Source: Lagopus muta
Taxonomy: Eukaryota; Chordata; Aves; Galliformes; Phasianidae
Direction: 5' to 3'
Assembly (NCBI RefSeq): GCF_023343835.1
Contig: NC_064433.1
Span: 26,164,214-26,228,213, forward strand
Length of the DNA: 64,000 nt
Made by a program: the position numbers and the translations under genes. The notes beneath the pieces were generated by a model. It saw nothing but the letters and a program-made list of their open reading frames with translations. It did not search any database and was not told where the DNA came from. Within the stretch, counting starts at the first letter, position 1, and each line of letters begins with the position of its first letter. Of the stretch, positions 24,816 through 37,702 are shown piece after piece.

Positions 24816-27800
24816 CTTGTCCTTTGTACAGGGTAACTGTCTAAATTTTTAGGAACCAAAACATAACCCACAAAGTCTGAGCCTAAGCTCTTGGTGGTCG
24901 AGCAACTCTGGATATCCCAAATTTTTGCCTGACAGTTACAAGCAAAACCATTTACTTCACTTCTACTCAACGCTGCTGTTCTTTGGATTGTTTAAGAATC
25001 CACATTCTGATGGAGCTTGCCGTTGCATTCTAATCCTCAAATGTATTTAATGACTCCAAGTGCTCAGCATGTTGTACTGTTTAGCACACCAGTGCTGTGG
25101 TGCTGGCAGTGAGGGCTGCAGGGCGGCCTGTGTGAGTGGAGCCCCATAGTGCAGAGCAAAGCAGCTCCAGCTGCTCCAACAGGGCCCCGCCGCTGCCACA
25201 GCTGAGCACTCCAGGAGAGCGGCATTCAGAGAGGGAACAACTCTTAACTCTAATCCGCCACTGCTTACTTTGCCATTTTAAAGAGATTAATGCCTTTGAG
25301 AATCCATTGAAGTTAAAATTTAGGGAAATTATTTGCAGTGGGGAAAATGGTTATTGACAGAACGATCACAAAAAAAATAGGAAGGCAGACCAGCAATCTG
25401 TTGAACTCTGTGCCTTTTAATCTGTAATGCAGAGGAAAATATCTGAGAAGACTTCAGAGACTACAGGTGCCATCACACAGCATTTCATCGTGATCTAACC
25501 AGCATGAAACCGTAAGTTTGTATATTTGTACCTGTGACTCCTGCCATCTGCCCCTGAGATCAGGCTGGAGCATTATGTGCCGGCATTGCATATCACATTA
25601 TGAAGCATTACAGACAGTGACCTTCAGTTTTCAGGGGCCACACTTTGGTTATTAAAGATGAAAGAGGAAGCAGCCTTCTCCTTTTGATTCCTGGCATAAG
25701 ATCTGCACTCTATGCAAGGGATTAATATTATTTTTTAAACCATTTTTATAGCTGCTCTGTATACGTTATGTTGGCTTAGCAAAATCATTTTCTTTAAAAA
25801 GACCTGAATCATACATCCAAACTATGTTGAAAGAGCAAATTTAAAAGTAACTGTAAGCTGAATGTAACAATCTTTTATGCTAGGGTAAGTAAATAATAAC
25901 TTTACCACCAAGGCTTCCTTGGAAATCTATTAAAATATGTAACTGTCATTCTATTGCTTCCTCCTCCACATGTGAGCCAAGAAGCAATCACTGCCTTAGC
26001 CAACTCATCATGCCTTCTCTAAGGAAGGATGTTTCCTCCTTCTGAAAATGGGAAAGCAAGATTACAAATATAAACACTTTATTTTTATTGACACTTCTTT
26101 TCTATCAAATGTTTTCTTCAAATATTAGTGGAATAAAATTTCTTCTACTGCTGAGGCCAGAAGGAATTGGTCACCTGAGATCCTCACTCTGCCAGAACTC
26201 CCACAGGCTGGCCCTTAAATTCCTTTGGAAATATCTGTATGTCGAAACTCCCTGCTGTGAAGAGACAGCCAAGTTAGCTCACATGCGGGAGACGTGATTA
26301 AACATTAGTTTTTACAGTACTGTGCATGGGATATTTAATGCTCATTAATAACAGGATATATCTGCTCTGGAAGAGAACCAGGGTAGCATAGCTTCACACT
26401 TCTGCCATCCAGGCTAGCACAGATGGCTCTGTGAGCCACGCTTTGGGCAACTGCATCCTGAGAATCCCTGACAGAGAGGAACATTGTTTATTTGGAAGCA
26501 GGCTTGGCGTTAGAAATCCAGCTTTTCTTTCTTCAGAAGTGGGTACCATGTATGCATAGCATACATGTGAGACTTTTCCACAGTTCTTGTCAAAAGGGAG
26601 GTCAAAGTGTTTTCCATGGCCACACGGCAGATGACACAAGTAAGAAATAGGAGGTAGCCTTAGTGGTCTTGCTTAGACACTGTATTCATACAGAGGGGTT
26701 TAGACTCAGGAGGACCAGACTTGCTGCTCTCTAGTCCTATGGGACTTTGCCAACTCAAAGATATTCAGCAGTTAGAAGTGTTTTCTCGTTTGCACTCTTA
26801 CTGATTGCTCAGATTTCCTCCTCTCATCAGAACTGCAAATTTCCACTTCTTTGAGGACTGGTAAGACTTCAGAAAAAATAGCAGGAACCATAGATAATAT
26901 TTCAGAGTTAACCTACTGGCCATTAAGTCATTCATATTGTTCCTGCATAGGATTTAGAAGTGGGAGTTGAGGCCAAAAGGCCTATTCTATCCCACATCGA
27001 ACACTCATTGTGTTGCAACTTAGCCTATTCCTTCTATTTCATTGGTGAAAAGGAGAGCAAGTGTCCTGGCACCCTAAAAGCAGGTCTGGGCTTGTAAACA
27101 ATCTTGGAAAGGGGAAATGAAATGTATGTAGAAGTTAATACCATCCAAAAGTGCTTTGTCTTCACCCGCTTACTCCATAGACAGAATAGCTGGCCACTGT
27201 GAGCAAGGCAGTCAGATACTACTTTTGAAGACATGATATAAATTTTCTTCCTGCCCCTTGTTTTTATATGAGGCAGAAGAGGAGGATGCTTGAGGCATAC
27301 TGCCTTCGAGGGCTGCTTTTGTGGTGCTTCAGCCCACACTGCTCGTCTTGCTCAGGGCTGTGCCTTAAAGACACAGCCTAGTTCAGGGCGGTAGGAATAA
27401 ATGAGTCAGCGCTCTAATCAGGCATAAGAACTTCAAACTACCTGAAAGAACCATGTGGGCTTCATTGCCTGAGCTGAAGGAAATATGGAGTATGCATAAA
27501 AGTGAATTTGGTTTGCAAAAATTCTTTTAATGACAGAATATATTAAACACCGCATGGTGTTGGTCATTGCATGGGGATAATATTTCCATTATGATTTTCA
27601 TCTTTACGATGTCCTTATAAACCCTCCTATATGGACTCTGCTTGCATTATTTCCAATCATTTCAGTCCTTTAGGAGAGCTCTTCAAAGAGCTTTCCATAC
27701 GATATGACTGTAAATAAGGTCTGGGAACAAGCAATTCCCAACAGGCTTAAAACTGTTTTGCTCTGCCTGTCCTCCACCCCAAATCCCTTCAGAATAATTC

Positions 27801-28225
27801 TATCAGAAATTGAATTCATAATGTCTTGTGGCATGAATTCTGATTTGATTTTAAAAAGTAATACCAGCTCACTTTGGCCAATGGAATAATAAGAATGCAA
27901 AAAGCTGTGGATTTCTTTGTATTATATATTGTTTTTTCTAAGATATGTAAGATATGTCTTACTCTGAAACCATATATGCTTGTGCTTACAGATGCTGCCA
28001 GCTCTGGCTGTAGTTACATTTGGATCAGTTATCAATTGCATGACCTGTCAGCTGAATGTGTCCCTGCAGGACTGTGTCCAACGAATATTGTGGAGGGGAA
28101 AAATGTGGGAAATAGCTCTGTGCAAAAAATACTGCGGCTCTAAAACACTGCATTGAATGCAACTGATTACTGTTTTCTTTATAGAATTCACTCTGCCCAT
28201 TCTGAAATGTTTACCTCATCTGTCA

Positions 28226-28242
28226 CTTTTTTTTTTTTTTTT
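28226..28242. repeat. Poly(T) run
   Basis: About 17 T residues, with no recognised repeat body beside it. Confidence 0.9.
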
Positions 28243-28579
28243 AAGTAAAAAGTAAAAGAGAGACTTATTAATGGTATTTTGGATTTCTATGTCCTCTCAC
28301 TGCCACGTGTTCTAACATGACTGGCAGAAACTGGCACAGTGAAACACAGATGCAGGATGCAACATGCATAAAATGAGGAAGACTCCCTTCTCAGACCTTT
28401 TCAGAATACGTTGAGACAGATGAATTTCCAACCTATGTGTAGGCTGCATGGCATGCCAATGAACACAACTACAGTCTGAGGTATCATCATTGAAGCGTTT
28501 ATTTCTGTTTCCATTTTAAAGTGTATTTATTTCTCAGTCAGTCACCACCAAATTATGCACTTAGGATATGCTGGCCTGT

Positions 28580-28611
28580 GCTTTGCCTAAGGTCACTCTT
28601 TGCCTAAGGTC
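28580..28611. repeat. Tandem duplication, about 16-base unit
   Basis: CTTTGCCTAAGGTCA occurs twice in immediate succession. Confidence 0.85.
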
Positions 28612-31600
28612 AGCCTCCAGTAGCATTTAAGTGTTTAGGATGTTCATGAACACAGTTTTTTTAAAGCCTATAAATTCCTTTAAGTACAGATACATTGAAG
28701 AATAACAGAACTGCAGGTGAAATTAAAAGGTTAAGAGTCTACAATAAACATGAATGGTGTAATGCAGAGTGGATCCTTTGAGGGTTCCAACGGGAGAGTG
28801 GAAAAGTGCTCTCTATGAATTTGAGATAACTAATTGAACATTTGCCTACCTATTTTAGCTTCTGCTCTGTATAAATGACTATATATTATTCATAATATTT
28901 CTTCCATTACAATTTGATCTTCTCCTCAGCTCTTACTAAGTCTTGGCTTTAATTAGCCCACCTGCATCTTGTAATGTAATGGAGGCACAACTTTGAAACT
29001 ATGAATGCAAAACAGTAAGTGCAGCCTCACATGAAGAAACTTATCATAAAAAAATAATTTGACATTATTGTTCATAGCTTTACATTTCTGTAATGTGATA
29101 ACTGAGAATAATTTCCTCTTGTGGTAAATCTTACAGGACACAATGTTTATTTAATACAGAATTTAATAGAACAGAAAGTGCTTGTGCAACGGGAAAATAT
29201 TAGAAGAAAGAGGTATGCAGCATGCATTTCAATGCAACCTTTCCAACACATCTATTTTAGTTGATGCAGGCCACCTGTTAACTAAATGTCTCGTGTGACC
29301 AGGCACAAGCACTGTGTGCCAGCTATGCTGTTCCACTTTGGATACTAAAGAAGAGTGATACTTGTCATTCACCCACATTATTAGCTTGACAGAACACAGC
29401 AATGCTGTTTTCTCATAGTTGTTATCTATTGCTATGAAAGAGTATGCTGTTGAATTGTCACTTGCTATTGAAAGGCATAATAGTTACTACATTTCTTGTT
29501 AAAACACTGAAGGGGTATCCAAAAGCTGTCTAAGTAAAGCCTAAGCAACTCATTGGGATTCATAATGATTCACCACAACAAGGATGATTCAAAAATCGGG
29601 AATTTGTTTGCAGAGACATGCATATGACTGCATGCATTGAAGACTGGTGAGCTCAGTCTGCATTCTGAACTAATCTTGTTCCAGCTGAATAAGCAACATG
29701 AATAACAAGGACTCGTGAATAATAACAATTCATGAACAGCATTCATTAACCATTAATCCACAAGTTGGTAAAATGTAGTAAGATCTCTTAATTGCATTTT
29801 ATGTTTCTGAAAATACAGAGTTTGGCGCACACACACAGAAAAAAAAAAGAAAAAATCTGAAATGATCCACCAAAATCTACATTTTGAATAGGCTTTTTCT
29901 AAAGGACAAAATCTACTCATAAAAGCTATCTCTAAAAAGTAATGTAAGTATGATAAGCAATACATTCATTTGCTAGGTTTATTTCAGAACATTTTTGTAA
30001 TATAAGAATTAAATTTTGGAGCACGTAAACATGAAACAAGAAACAAAAATGTGGCAAGCCCAGGTTTTGAGGGAGCATGCTAACTGGATTGAACAAGCAG
30101 ACATGTCTTATCTGAGGTAAGCGTTTTTCAGAAGCAAGTTCCATCACTGACAGATTTTATTTAGTTTTCAAGGCTAAGTTTCTTACTTCCATAACACATC
30201 ATTATATGAAAGTGTGGCAATTAACTTTGAAATTTTCCTTCTGCCTTTTTTTAATTACATGAAACAAAACTATCAATATGCTATCACTCAGAAATTAGAA
30301 CTGTTAATGTTTTTAAGTTTGCTTATGAAATTACTGTGTGATTACTTCACACTCTAGCAGGCGAATGTAAATATAGTCTACTGTGAATCTGCAGCTATTC
30401 AGAAACTTTGATAGAACATTGTGCAGCTATTGCAAGGCTTGAAAATGTGAAACCGTTTTCTTTACCTCTGTGCCTGAAAATTGTTTCTACAGTTAAGAAT
30501 CTGGCTGAGCATTGCATGATTTTCCTCCCACTCATGCCTTCCCCCAGCCCAAAACCATTGCATTTCCTTACTGTTCCTCCTTTCAATCTGTTACAAGTTC
30601 AATAAAAGTCTGTGAGACATTGCTTTAAGCTCTTCAAATACACTTCAAGATGTGCCAAAGTTTGCCCAGACTTGGCAATTCAGAGCATCCCTACTGCCTT
30701 ATGAATTGAAAAACCTGATTCAAAAATACCCCAGATACCTATTATCTGTGGATCACTGACACGATAAACCAGAATTGCTTTCAAGGAACCATTTGGGTCA
30801 GTAGCAGTGTTTTGTATATAGTACCTGGGGAATCTTTCATCCATCACTCATTCAAACAGTTCAGAACCATTCAGACTACCCATGTTTTTCTTAGGGAGAA
30901 TCAAGGCAAAAAATCTGTACAACCTCATAAACTCAGCCTCCTAAAAACTCTTATAGAGGGTTCTGATTAAAATTATTGACCTGTGAATGACCAGTTTTCT
31001 GCATTAATTCATTATTTTAAAACATGAGCCTGTCATGGTGTTGGCCCTTACTCCACTCTGGCATTACCTGGAGATCAAAGAACTGTGTCAGCTTCCAGGA
31101 GGTTAATCAGAGTGTGTAGCTAAAAGATGAACAGGGTTTTTGTGTCCACCATTTCTCATCCACAAGAGCACTAAAGATAGTGCCATAAATAACAGCAGGA
31201 CATGGGAATAATAACAAGCCATCACTGACCTGCTGTCTCTAACTTCCCTGTAGTGCTCCTCCAAGTTCTAAGCATGTGTAATGGAGGTCTGTCCTGATCT
31301 AGTGTGGGCATTTAACGTGGAATCCAGCTTCACAGAAAACAGCCACGTTGTAAGAAAGGGTCATGAGCAACCTCTTCTGGGTCCTCACTGGTGGTGGCAC
31401 CTGCACAGAGCTCAGGCCCCCACCTGCTGGAGGCACCTTACTGCTCTGACTACACCTGGCCTTTGATGCTGATGGCCTTGATCGTAGCCCTGTGCCTTCT
31501 GGACTTCCCAGCAAAGCCTCATACATGCCTCATGGCCCCATAGGACATTGGGCTCTACTGAACATGTCCCCAGCCCCCTCCTGACCAACCCTGGCCTAAC

Positions 31601-32176
31601 CCAGGTCAATTTTTGTAAGGTCCCTGGGGGAGAGGGAGGGCTTAGATGGGTGTGTAGATGCATGGTCATGCAGATGGCATTGTCAGGAGGAATGTGACTT
31701 CTTCCACAGTCACTTTCTCTGTGATGCTGGGCAAAAGCAGAACTTCCTCATGTCACATACTAATCTTTTGTGTAGAGGTTATCACAAAAGACAGGAACAA
31801 CACCGTCAGCCATGGGAAGAGTCTGGAAACAGAAGAAAAAAATAAATCTATCCATAGTAGGGCACAGGATAGGGAGAGGATGATGAACTGATCTGCTAAA
31901 TACCCTAATTGTCTGCATATCATCGCAACAAGTGTGAAACCAAATAAGAAGAGCTGGAAATCTTTCCACATGATTAAGGAAGTGACTAAACAGTCATAGC
32001 ATACATTCTGTGGAAAAGCACACAGATGACTCACTTGTCAATATTAAGGGATATAGTTTTTTCACAGAGTAAGCAAACAAAGATATGTTGCCCTGTTCAC
32101 TCAGCTACTATCTCGTAGTTTGGAGACCCAGAATATGGAGAAAACTGAATAATGTGAAACAAGGTTTAATAAAGGT

Positions 32177-32197
32177 TGAGGGAAAAAAAAAAAAAAA
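32177..32197. repeat. Poly(A) run
   Basis: An A run of about 15 within GGGAAAA...GACTAGG, upstream of a tentative old CR1. Confidence 0.85.
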
Positions 32198-32759
32198 GAC
32201 TAGGAGTACAGTGATGGGGAGCAGCTGATTACAGTCAAGAGAGAATAAGTTAAGGAGGTTTTTGTCTACAGAGAGTAAAATTAAGCATAAGACCTTTAGG
32301 GAAGTCTCAACTGGCTAAATGCCTAAGGAAAACAACTCAGCAGAACAGGCAGGTCTTGCTGGATGTCCTATCACATGATGCAAAACTGGCTGGACAACAG
32401 GAGGCTAACAGCTGCCAGTAGATCGCTGTCAAAAACAGAAGGGTATACTGAAGTTCTGCTGCAGTGTCTTGGCTTCAGTAGCAAACAGTATTTTCATTAA
32501 GAATCTGAAGATAAAATGAAAAAGGCTTGTTATGCTTTTTAAAAGAACTGAATTATAATTACATTTGTATAAGACAAATAAAAAGGGTCTGCAAACAAAA
32601 AAGGCTAGCATCATTAGAGATTAAAAATTAACAAACAAGAAATAATCAACAGAAGAACAAGAAAAACTTCTCAAAAAAATTCTCAAAGAAAGCAAGTTTC
32701 TATTCTTAGCAATAACTGACTGCACAAATGCAGAAGTACATCTGATTTAGGTAGCTCTT

Positions 32760-33265
32760 CTTCAAAACACGTGTCTCTGGGATTATAGTGGATCACAAGC
32801 TGAACATGAATGAACTTATTCCCAAGAAAAAGACAGCCAGATATGTTAGGGTTTATAATTAGAAATACGGGAAGATATGAAATAGTTCCCTTGCTCTGTC
32901 TAGCATGGATTTGGTTTCATATGGAAAATGAAATCCATTTCTGGGCACAGACTTTCAAGGAAGTCATAGCAATCTAAGCATGAAACAAAAAGTACCTAGA
33001 AAAAAATTGAAGATTGTGATTATTTAAAGGAGTAATGACTAATCTGGAAACATGGGAACAGTTTTCATGTACATTGAGGGATGGGACTGAATGCAGAAAG
33101 CAATGAAATACCCCGTCCATGATGCACAGGACAAGAAATAAATAGCTTAAACTGCAGCAGTGAATGTTCATGGTAGACACTGAAAAACTCTTATTGACAG
33201 TGGAGGAACAATGCCCTCAAACAGATTACACAGGGAGGCTCTGAAATCTGCCAGGAAAGGTATAA
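32760..33265 (+). mobile_element. Ancient CR1 LINE fragment (tentative)
   Basis: GGATCACAAGCTGAACATGA (near 32791), AGTTCCCTTGCTCTGTCTAG (near 32886) and a later block resembling the CR1 text 'aataaatggcttaaactgcagca' (33135-33160) occur in the CR1 order and spacing on the plus strand, but with heavy divergence and no terminal repeat. The upstream boundary could reach back towards 32330. An alignment to CR1 consensus would decide. Confidence 0.5.
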
Positions 33266-34898
33266 TACATGCTACAGATCCCATCCTGGTAGTGAGAGGT
33301 CATTTTAACATTTTTCTTATAATTAGAAACAAAGCAACCAAATGCAGCAAGGAAAAATTGTCTTTTCTAACTATTATTATTATTTTGCATAGTTTTAGAG
33401 CTCTATTTGGATTATAAAAGCAGTATTCATCAAGACAGTTTTTATTCCCTTTTCACCCATTTATGATCTGAATCTTTTTCCAAAGCGTCTCTCTTCCCTT
33501 GAGGAAGAAATATTTTTAAAAACCATTACTTAGTTTAAAGATTGTGAGAGAGGTAACATATCTGGTAGCTAAGTAAGCTCTATCTTCACATGCAGGAGGA
33601 AGATTTCCTAAAAGCAATGAATAAGCATGATCAGATTCAATATCTAATTTCCCAGAAAGAGTGCAAGTATATTCTGTATCACCATAGTCTTAAAGCTGTA
33701 TGTCAACATTATCACATTATCTATTGTGTATATTCTCAGTATGGTTTCCTCAGCAACTATATTTTGGGTAGCTTTGCTATGGCAACCAAAGATGATTGCT
33801 TAATTTACTGTTTCAATTAATAATCCATGGCCTGAACCATAAAAGCAATAGTTAGATAATATAACTATGAAAGACTAAATAAACATATGCTCTATAAAGT
33901 GGAAGCCTTCTGTAAGAGTTGTTTCTCCACTATAGGAATAGTGTGTAAGGACATCACTAATTAGGCTCTGTATTTCAGTGCTAAAAATAGAAACACTGGG
34001 TCAGTTCTATCCTTATATAGAGGAGGACACAATAGTAGGTTCTGCAACACAAGTGACAATCATCTATTATGTGAGAATCACATTATGTCAGAATCAGTTC
34101 CTTGTTTATGAAGGCAGGAGAATGAAATTCCCAGTATGCCCTTCTGTCCTGCCCCCAGTTACACGGGAACAAATTATTAAGTCAAAGGAATGTCTCTATA
34201 AAGTTGAAAGAGAATTGGGCCTCTGTCAGTTTTGCTTATCGAATTTCTAATCACACTTAGCTAGTCCACTGCTTTTGTTATACAATGGGCAATGTATGTC
34301 TCTCTAAGACTTAAAACAATGAAAAAATATTCTCAATCAAAAACATTTCAGATTTCAAGACACTGAGCATGAAAGCTGAACCCATCTCAGAGCTAACACT
34401 GTTTTCTGTAGTCAAAGTCAAATCATGCACTCTTTTGAACTATATGGTTAACATATGTGAGCTAACTTATACAAGGTCTGAAAATCAAAGTATGTACAAG
34501 TCTTAATATATGCTCTTATGTAAGAAATCTGTCATCCTTTGGTGTGTATTGTGCTATGTCATAACTGTGTTCTTGCTGAACAGATAGCAAACACATTCAA
34601 TTCATAATGAATGCAAGTGAATAACTTACTCAGCTAAGTTCTGAAGATGGTACCTCATGGTAGGCCATGGAAATCCAAACTAGAAGCATGGGAATGTAAG
34701 CAAATATGTATATAGTTTTAAAAAAATCTTGGCCCCATTTTCTTGTACTTTGATCCATCCACAGAAGTATCTTTCATACCAGAAACAATTTAAGATTTTG
34801 CGCTATACATGTGATACAGTCTTTCAGTATTTTCCTGTTCGACTCTCTCAGTGCAATTAGGCAAAGATCCACAATCAACAAAACTTTCTCCATGAAAA
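33266..34898. other. Gene-free interval
   Basis: Two open frames follow acceptor-like sites (33590-33820 after CACATGCAG; 33978-34250 after TGTATTTCAG). Neither has a recognised domain, and no donor or partner exon was identified. Confidence 0.5.
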
Positions 34899-34904
34899 CT
34901 AGAG
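34899..34904. repeat. Target-site duplication of the solo LTR, left copy
   Basis: CTAGAG, identical to 35140-35145 across the LTR. Confidence 0.7.
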
Positions 34905-35139
34905 CGTTGCATTGCCTCCTACGGTACTGACCTAAACCAGGCCAGGACCATTAAATGACTGCACGCACACACCAATATGATGAACAGCAAAATAGTGTTT
35001 ATTACAGCTGAACTCTAGCTTATATAACCTATGTGCTTCATCTACGCCCCTAAGGGCACGTGCCACACATCAATCATAGAGTTGGGAGAGGGCCTATCGC
35101 GTCACATCCCGTGGGGGGGTCTCGCAGTCGCCTACAACA
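34905..35139 (-). mobile_element. Solo LTR of an endogenous retrovirus
   Basis: A 235-base block reads on the minus strand from TGTTGTAGGC to CAATGCAACG, close to the TGTTG...CAACA ends of retroviral LTRs with one terminal change. It is bounded by perfect 6-base direct repeats CTAGAG (34899-34904 and 35140-35145; the match extends one further base, A). Minus-strand TATATAA (35026-35020) and AATAAA (35003-34998) are present in promoter-then-poly(A) order. Local GC and CpG content is higher than the flanks. No internal viral sequence or second LTR is nearby, so it is a solo LTR left by recombination. The retroviral class is not assigned; a 6-base duplication fits several groups. Confidence 0.75.
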
Positions 35140-35145
35140 CTAGAG
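35140..35145. repeat. Target-site duplication of the solo LTR, right copy
   Basis: CTAGAG, identical to 34899-34904 across the LTR. Confidence 0.7.
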
Positions 35146-36151
35146 TTCCATAGTTTTAATGATTTTTGAACCTCAGATCCCAATGGAGATACTTCAGTTA
35201 ATCCATTTATTTGGAAAACTAAATAATCCTAATACTGTCACTGTCATCTAATCTTTTCTTTTTGATAGCAATAGAGCTAGCTGATGTGCTTTTCTACAGT
35301 TAGTCAATCTCTTTTTAAAGATGGTGCCAAGACCATCATTTTCTGAGAATACAAGGATTTCTGAAGAGAACATTACCTCATGTCTAGTCCAAATGAAGGT
35401 GGAAAAACAAATGAAAATCTTCATGGGCAGGTGTAGCAGTAACCAGTGAAATACAAAACCTTTCTATACATTCCATTAATGAATTCAGAAGCTTTCACTG
35501 GTTCATACAACTGTCACATTCAATGTCAAGATGATCTTTTTCTTTATAGTCAGATTTTCCTACATGCTTTAGAACCCCTACGTTGACCTACATTGCCTTG
35601 GAATTCTCCAGATGTTCAGACATTAGACAAGATTTTTCCTTTCCAAATCCTGGACTGTTTGTGCAAGGTACAAGGGAGATAAATGCCTCTATAACAAACC
35701 AATTCTATATTTACTTATCTACTCTTTCATATTGCAAGAAACCACTGAACTATTAAATCTCAAAATAGTACATCATTGAGTACCTACTACATCCTATGAA
35801 TCTGAATCCTGAGAACCCTGTTTTCTAAGAGCATGTTATTCTCCATCTGTACAAATTATTCTCCCAGTGGTAGTTTCTGATTTGCACCGGCATCAACATT
35901 ATGTAGTTTAGACATTGATAATTATAATGTGATGTCATTTAGATGTCAAAGTGTGAGTTACTCTTTGCAAGAAAGTCTTCTAAGAGATGTTAAATAACTT
36001 CTAAAGATCCCTATTTCCTCATTCAAATCAGGCTACAATATGGTGGGGAAGACAGAAGATGCAGAACAAAAGAAGGTGGAGGAGATCAGACGAGGAAACA
36101 GTCCTCATATAAGTTATGCTTGGCTGGATAAAACTGAAATCCTGGTGTAAC

Positions 36152-36178
36152 AAAAAAAAAAAAAAAAAAAAAAAAAAA
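36152..36178. repeat. Poly(A) run of 27
   Basis: Longest homopolymer seen in the window. No repeat body that would make it a retroposon tail was recognised on its left. Confidence 0.95.
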
Positions 36179-36339
36179 GAGAGCGAGAAAAAGGCATACA
36201 CAAACAAACAAACAGAATCCAAAACAGTGAATTTCTGTGTCCAAAAGCCATTGTTTGCAGGACTGGAACTTCTCTTGGATAGCAACATTATGTAACATTA
36301 TAGCATCTTTTTTTTTTCCTGCAGATATCATCACAAAAG

Positions 36340-36380
36340 TACTGTTTTATATCTACTGTAAAAATACTGTTTTATATCTA
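36340..36380. repeat. Direct repeat of 16 bases
   Basis: TACTGTTTTATATCTA occurs at 36340-36355 and again at 36365-36380, nine bases apart. Confidence 0.9.
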
Positions 36381-37663
36381 ATTTGTTTAATTTCATTTCA
36401 TTATATTTTTCTTGAGATTTTACAAGAAAAGTTTCCTTCTATTTTAAGATAAAAACACTTCCAGCTTTACTTTGCAAATATATTTCATCTTTTGTAATAA
36501 AAAGTCTTTACCAAATTGCAAATGGTTATTTTTCACTGGAATCTCTATATAAAATGACAATTAAACCAATAATGACAAAAATAAAATGAAACTCTTCCAA
36601 GAAACATCTTAGCAGAATCAACAAAGAGAAAGAAGAGGAACAGGAAGCAGTTTAGCAACAAATGTAGCTGAAGAAGACATCCTACACATGTTTTGAAATC
36701 AGTTTAAAATATTTGTACATATTCTAGCAGTAAAAAATATTACGAAAAAAATATATTATTATTTTAAATTTCACACTAAATAGCATAACCTCAGCTTTTA
36801 GAAACTCTTCCAAGAGGAATGCATCACTTTAAATATAGTTTGGGACTGAGCTCCCTGCATAATGAGTATATTTGTGTTGGTTTTCACACTCTAATAATTA
36901 TCAAGCAACTTGCCAATGTTAAGCTTAATTCTTGCCAAAAATCCTGTTCTTGTAGTAATCAATCAACACTTAAGTTCCACAGAAACATTCAAAATATGCC
37001 ACAAACTGTAGAATTACTTGTGAGGAAAATGGTGCAAGCACTATTTTCATAGATAACTGCACGATTCTTTTCTTTTTGTGATCACAGTAAAGATTATAAT
37101 AGTGAAAATAATGTTTTAAGTCTTCCATTTAGCAAAAAGATACAAAGTGTAATAGGTAGCAGTCAGGTAATTAAGTTGTTGAGATTAATTTCCTCATAGT
37201 AAGAAGGGAAAAACAGCAAGTGTTTTCCAGGCAACCAAAGAGATGTTGCCAGCTGAATGATGATCTCTTTCGGGCTACAAAGGACTCGACCTACTAAAGG
37301 TAAAAGATCAGGCTTAGAGAGATAATGCTGAGGAAGAAGCCACGAAACAAAAAAGAGGTCACCAGCTTTCAAAGTAATTACTGGACCAAAAAAAAAACAC
37401 TGAGGTGAAAGTTGAGGAGAGTAGCTTTAAATGGAGATTCATGATAGAAAATGCCAGTGCATGTTGTCTCATGAGAATTATGAAAAAGAATAAGACTCTG
37501 ACATGAGGTTCTGGACATTGGGTATTATCTTCATGACGATACATAAATATGCAAAACTCACAATTAAAATTTTGGTATGTTAAGGAGTCAGATGCTAGGA
37601 AAAAATATGTACAAGAAATAAATATAGGCTAGTAGATTTTGGTTGATTGGCTGGTTGGGTAGA

Positions 37664-37702
37664 TTTTTGGTTGTTTTTTTGTTTGTTTTTTGTTTTTTTT
37701 GT
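37664..37702. repeat. T/G-rich low-complexity tract
   Basis: T runs of five to eight separated by single G, about 39 bases. Confidence 0.85.

Larger units (their letters stand above)
24816..32759. other. Gene-free interval
   Basis: Mostly AT-rich unclassified DNA. A patch at 31250-31650 is richer in GC, with several open frames on both strands (up to 85 codons), but no recognisable product or repeat. Confidence 0.55.

Noticed and set aside
36152..36178. Poly(A) as tail of a retrogene
   Set aside because: The sequence to its left shows no recognisable gene or LINE/SINE body.
36028..36334. Minus-strand frames with poly-Phe
   Set aside because: Phe run is simply the poly(A) tract at 36152-36178 read in reverse.
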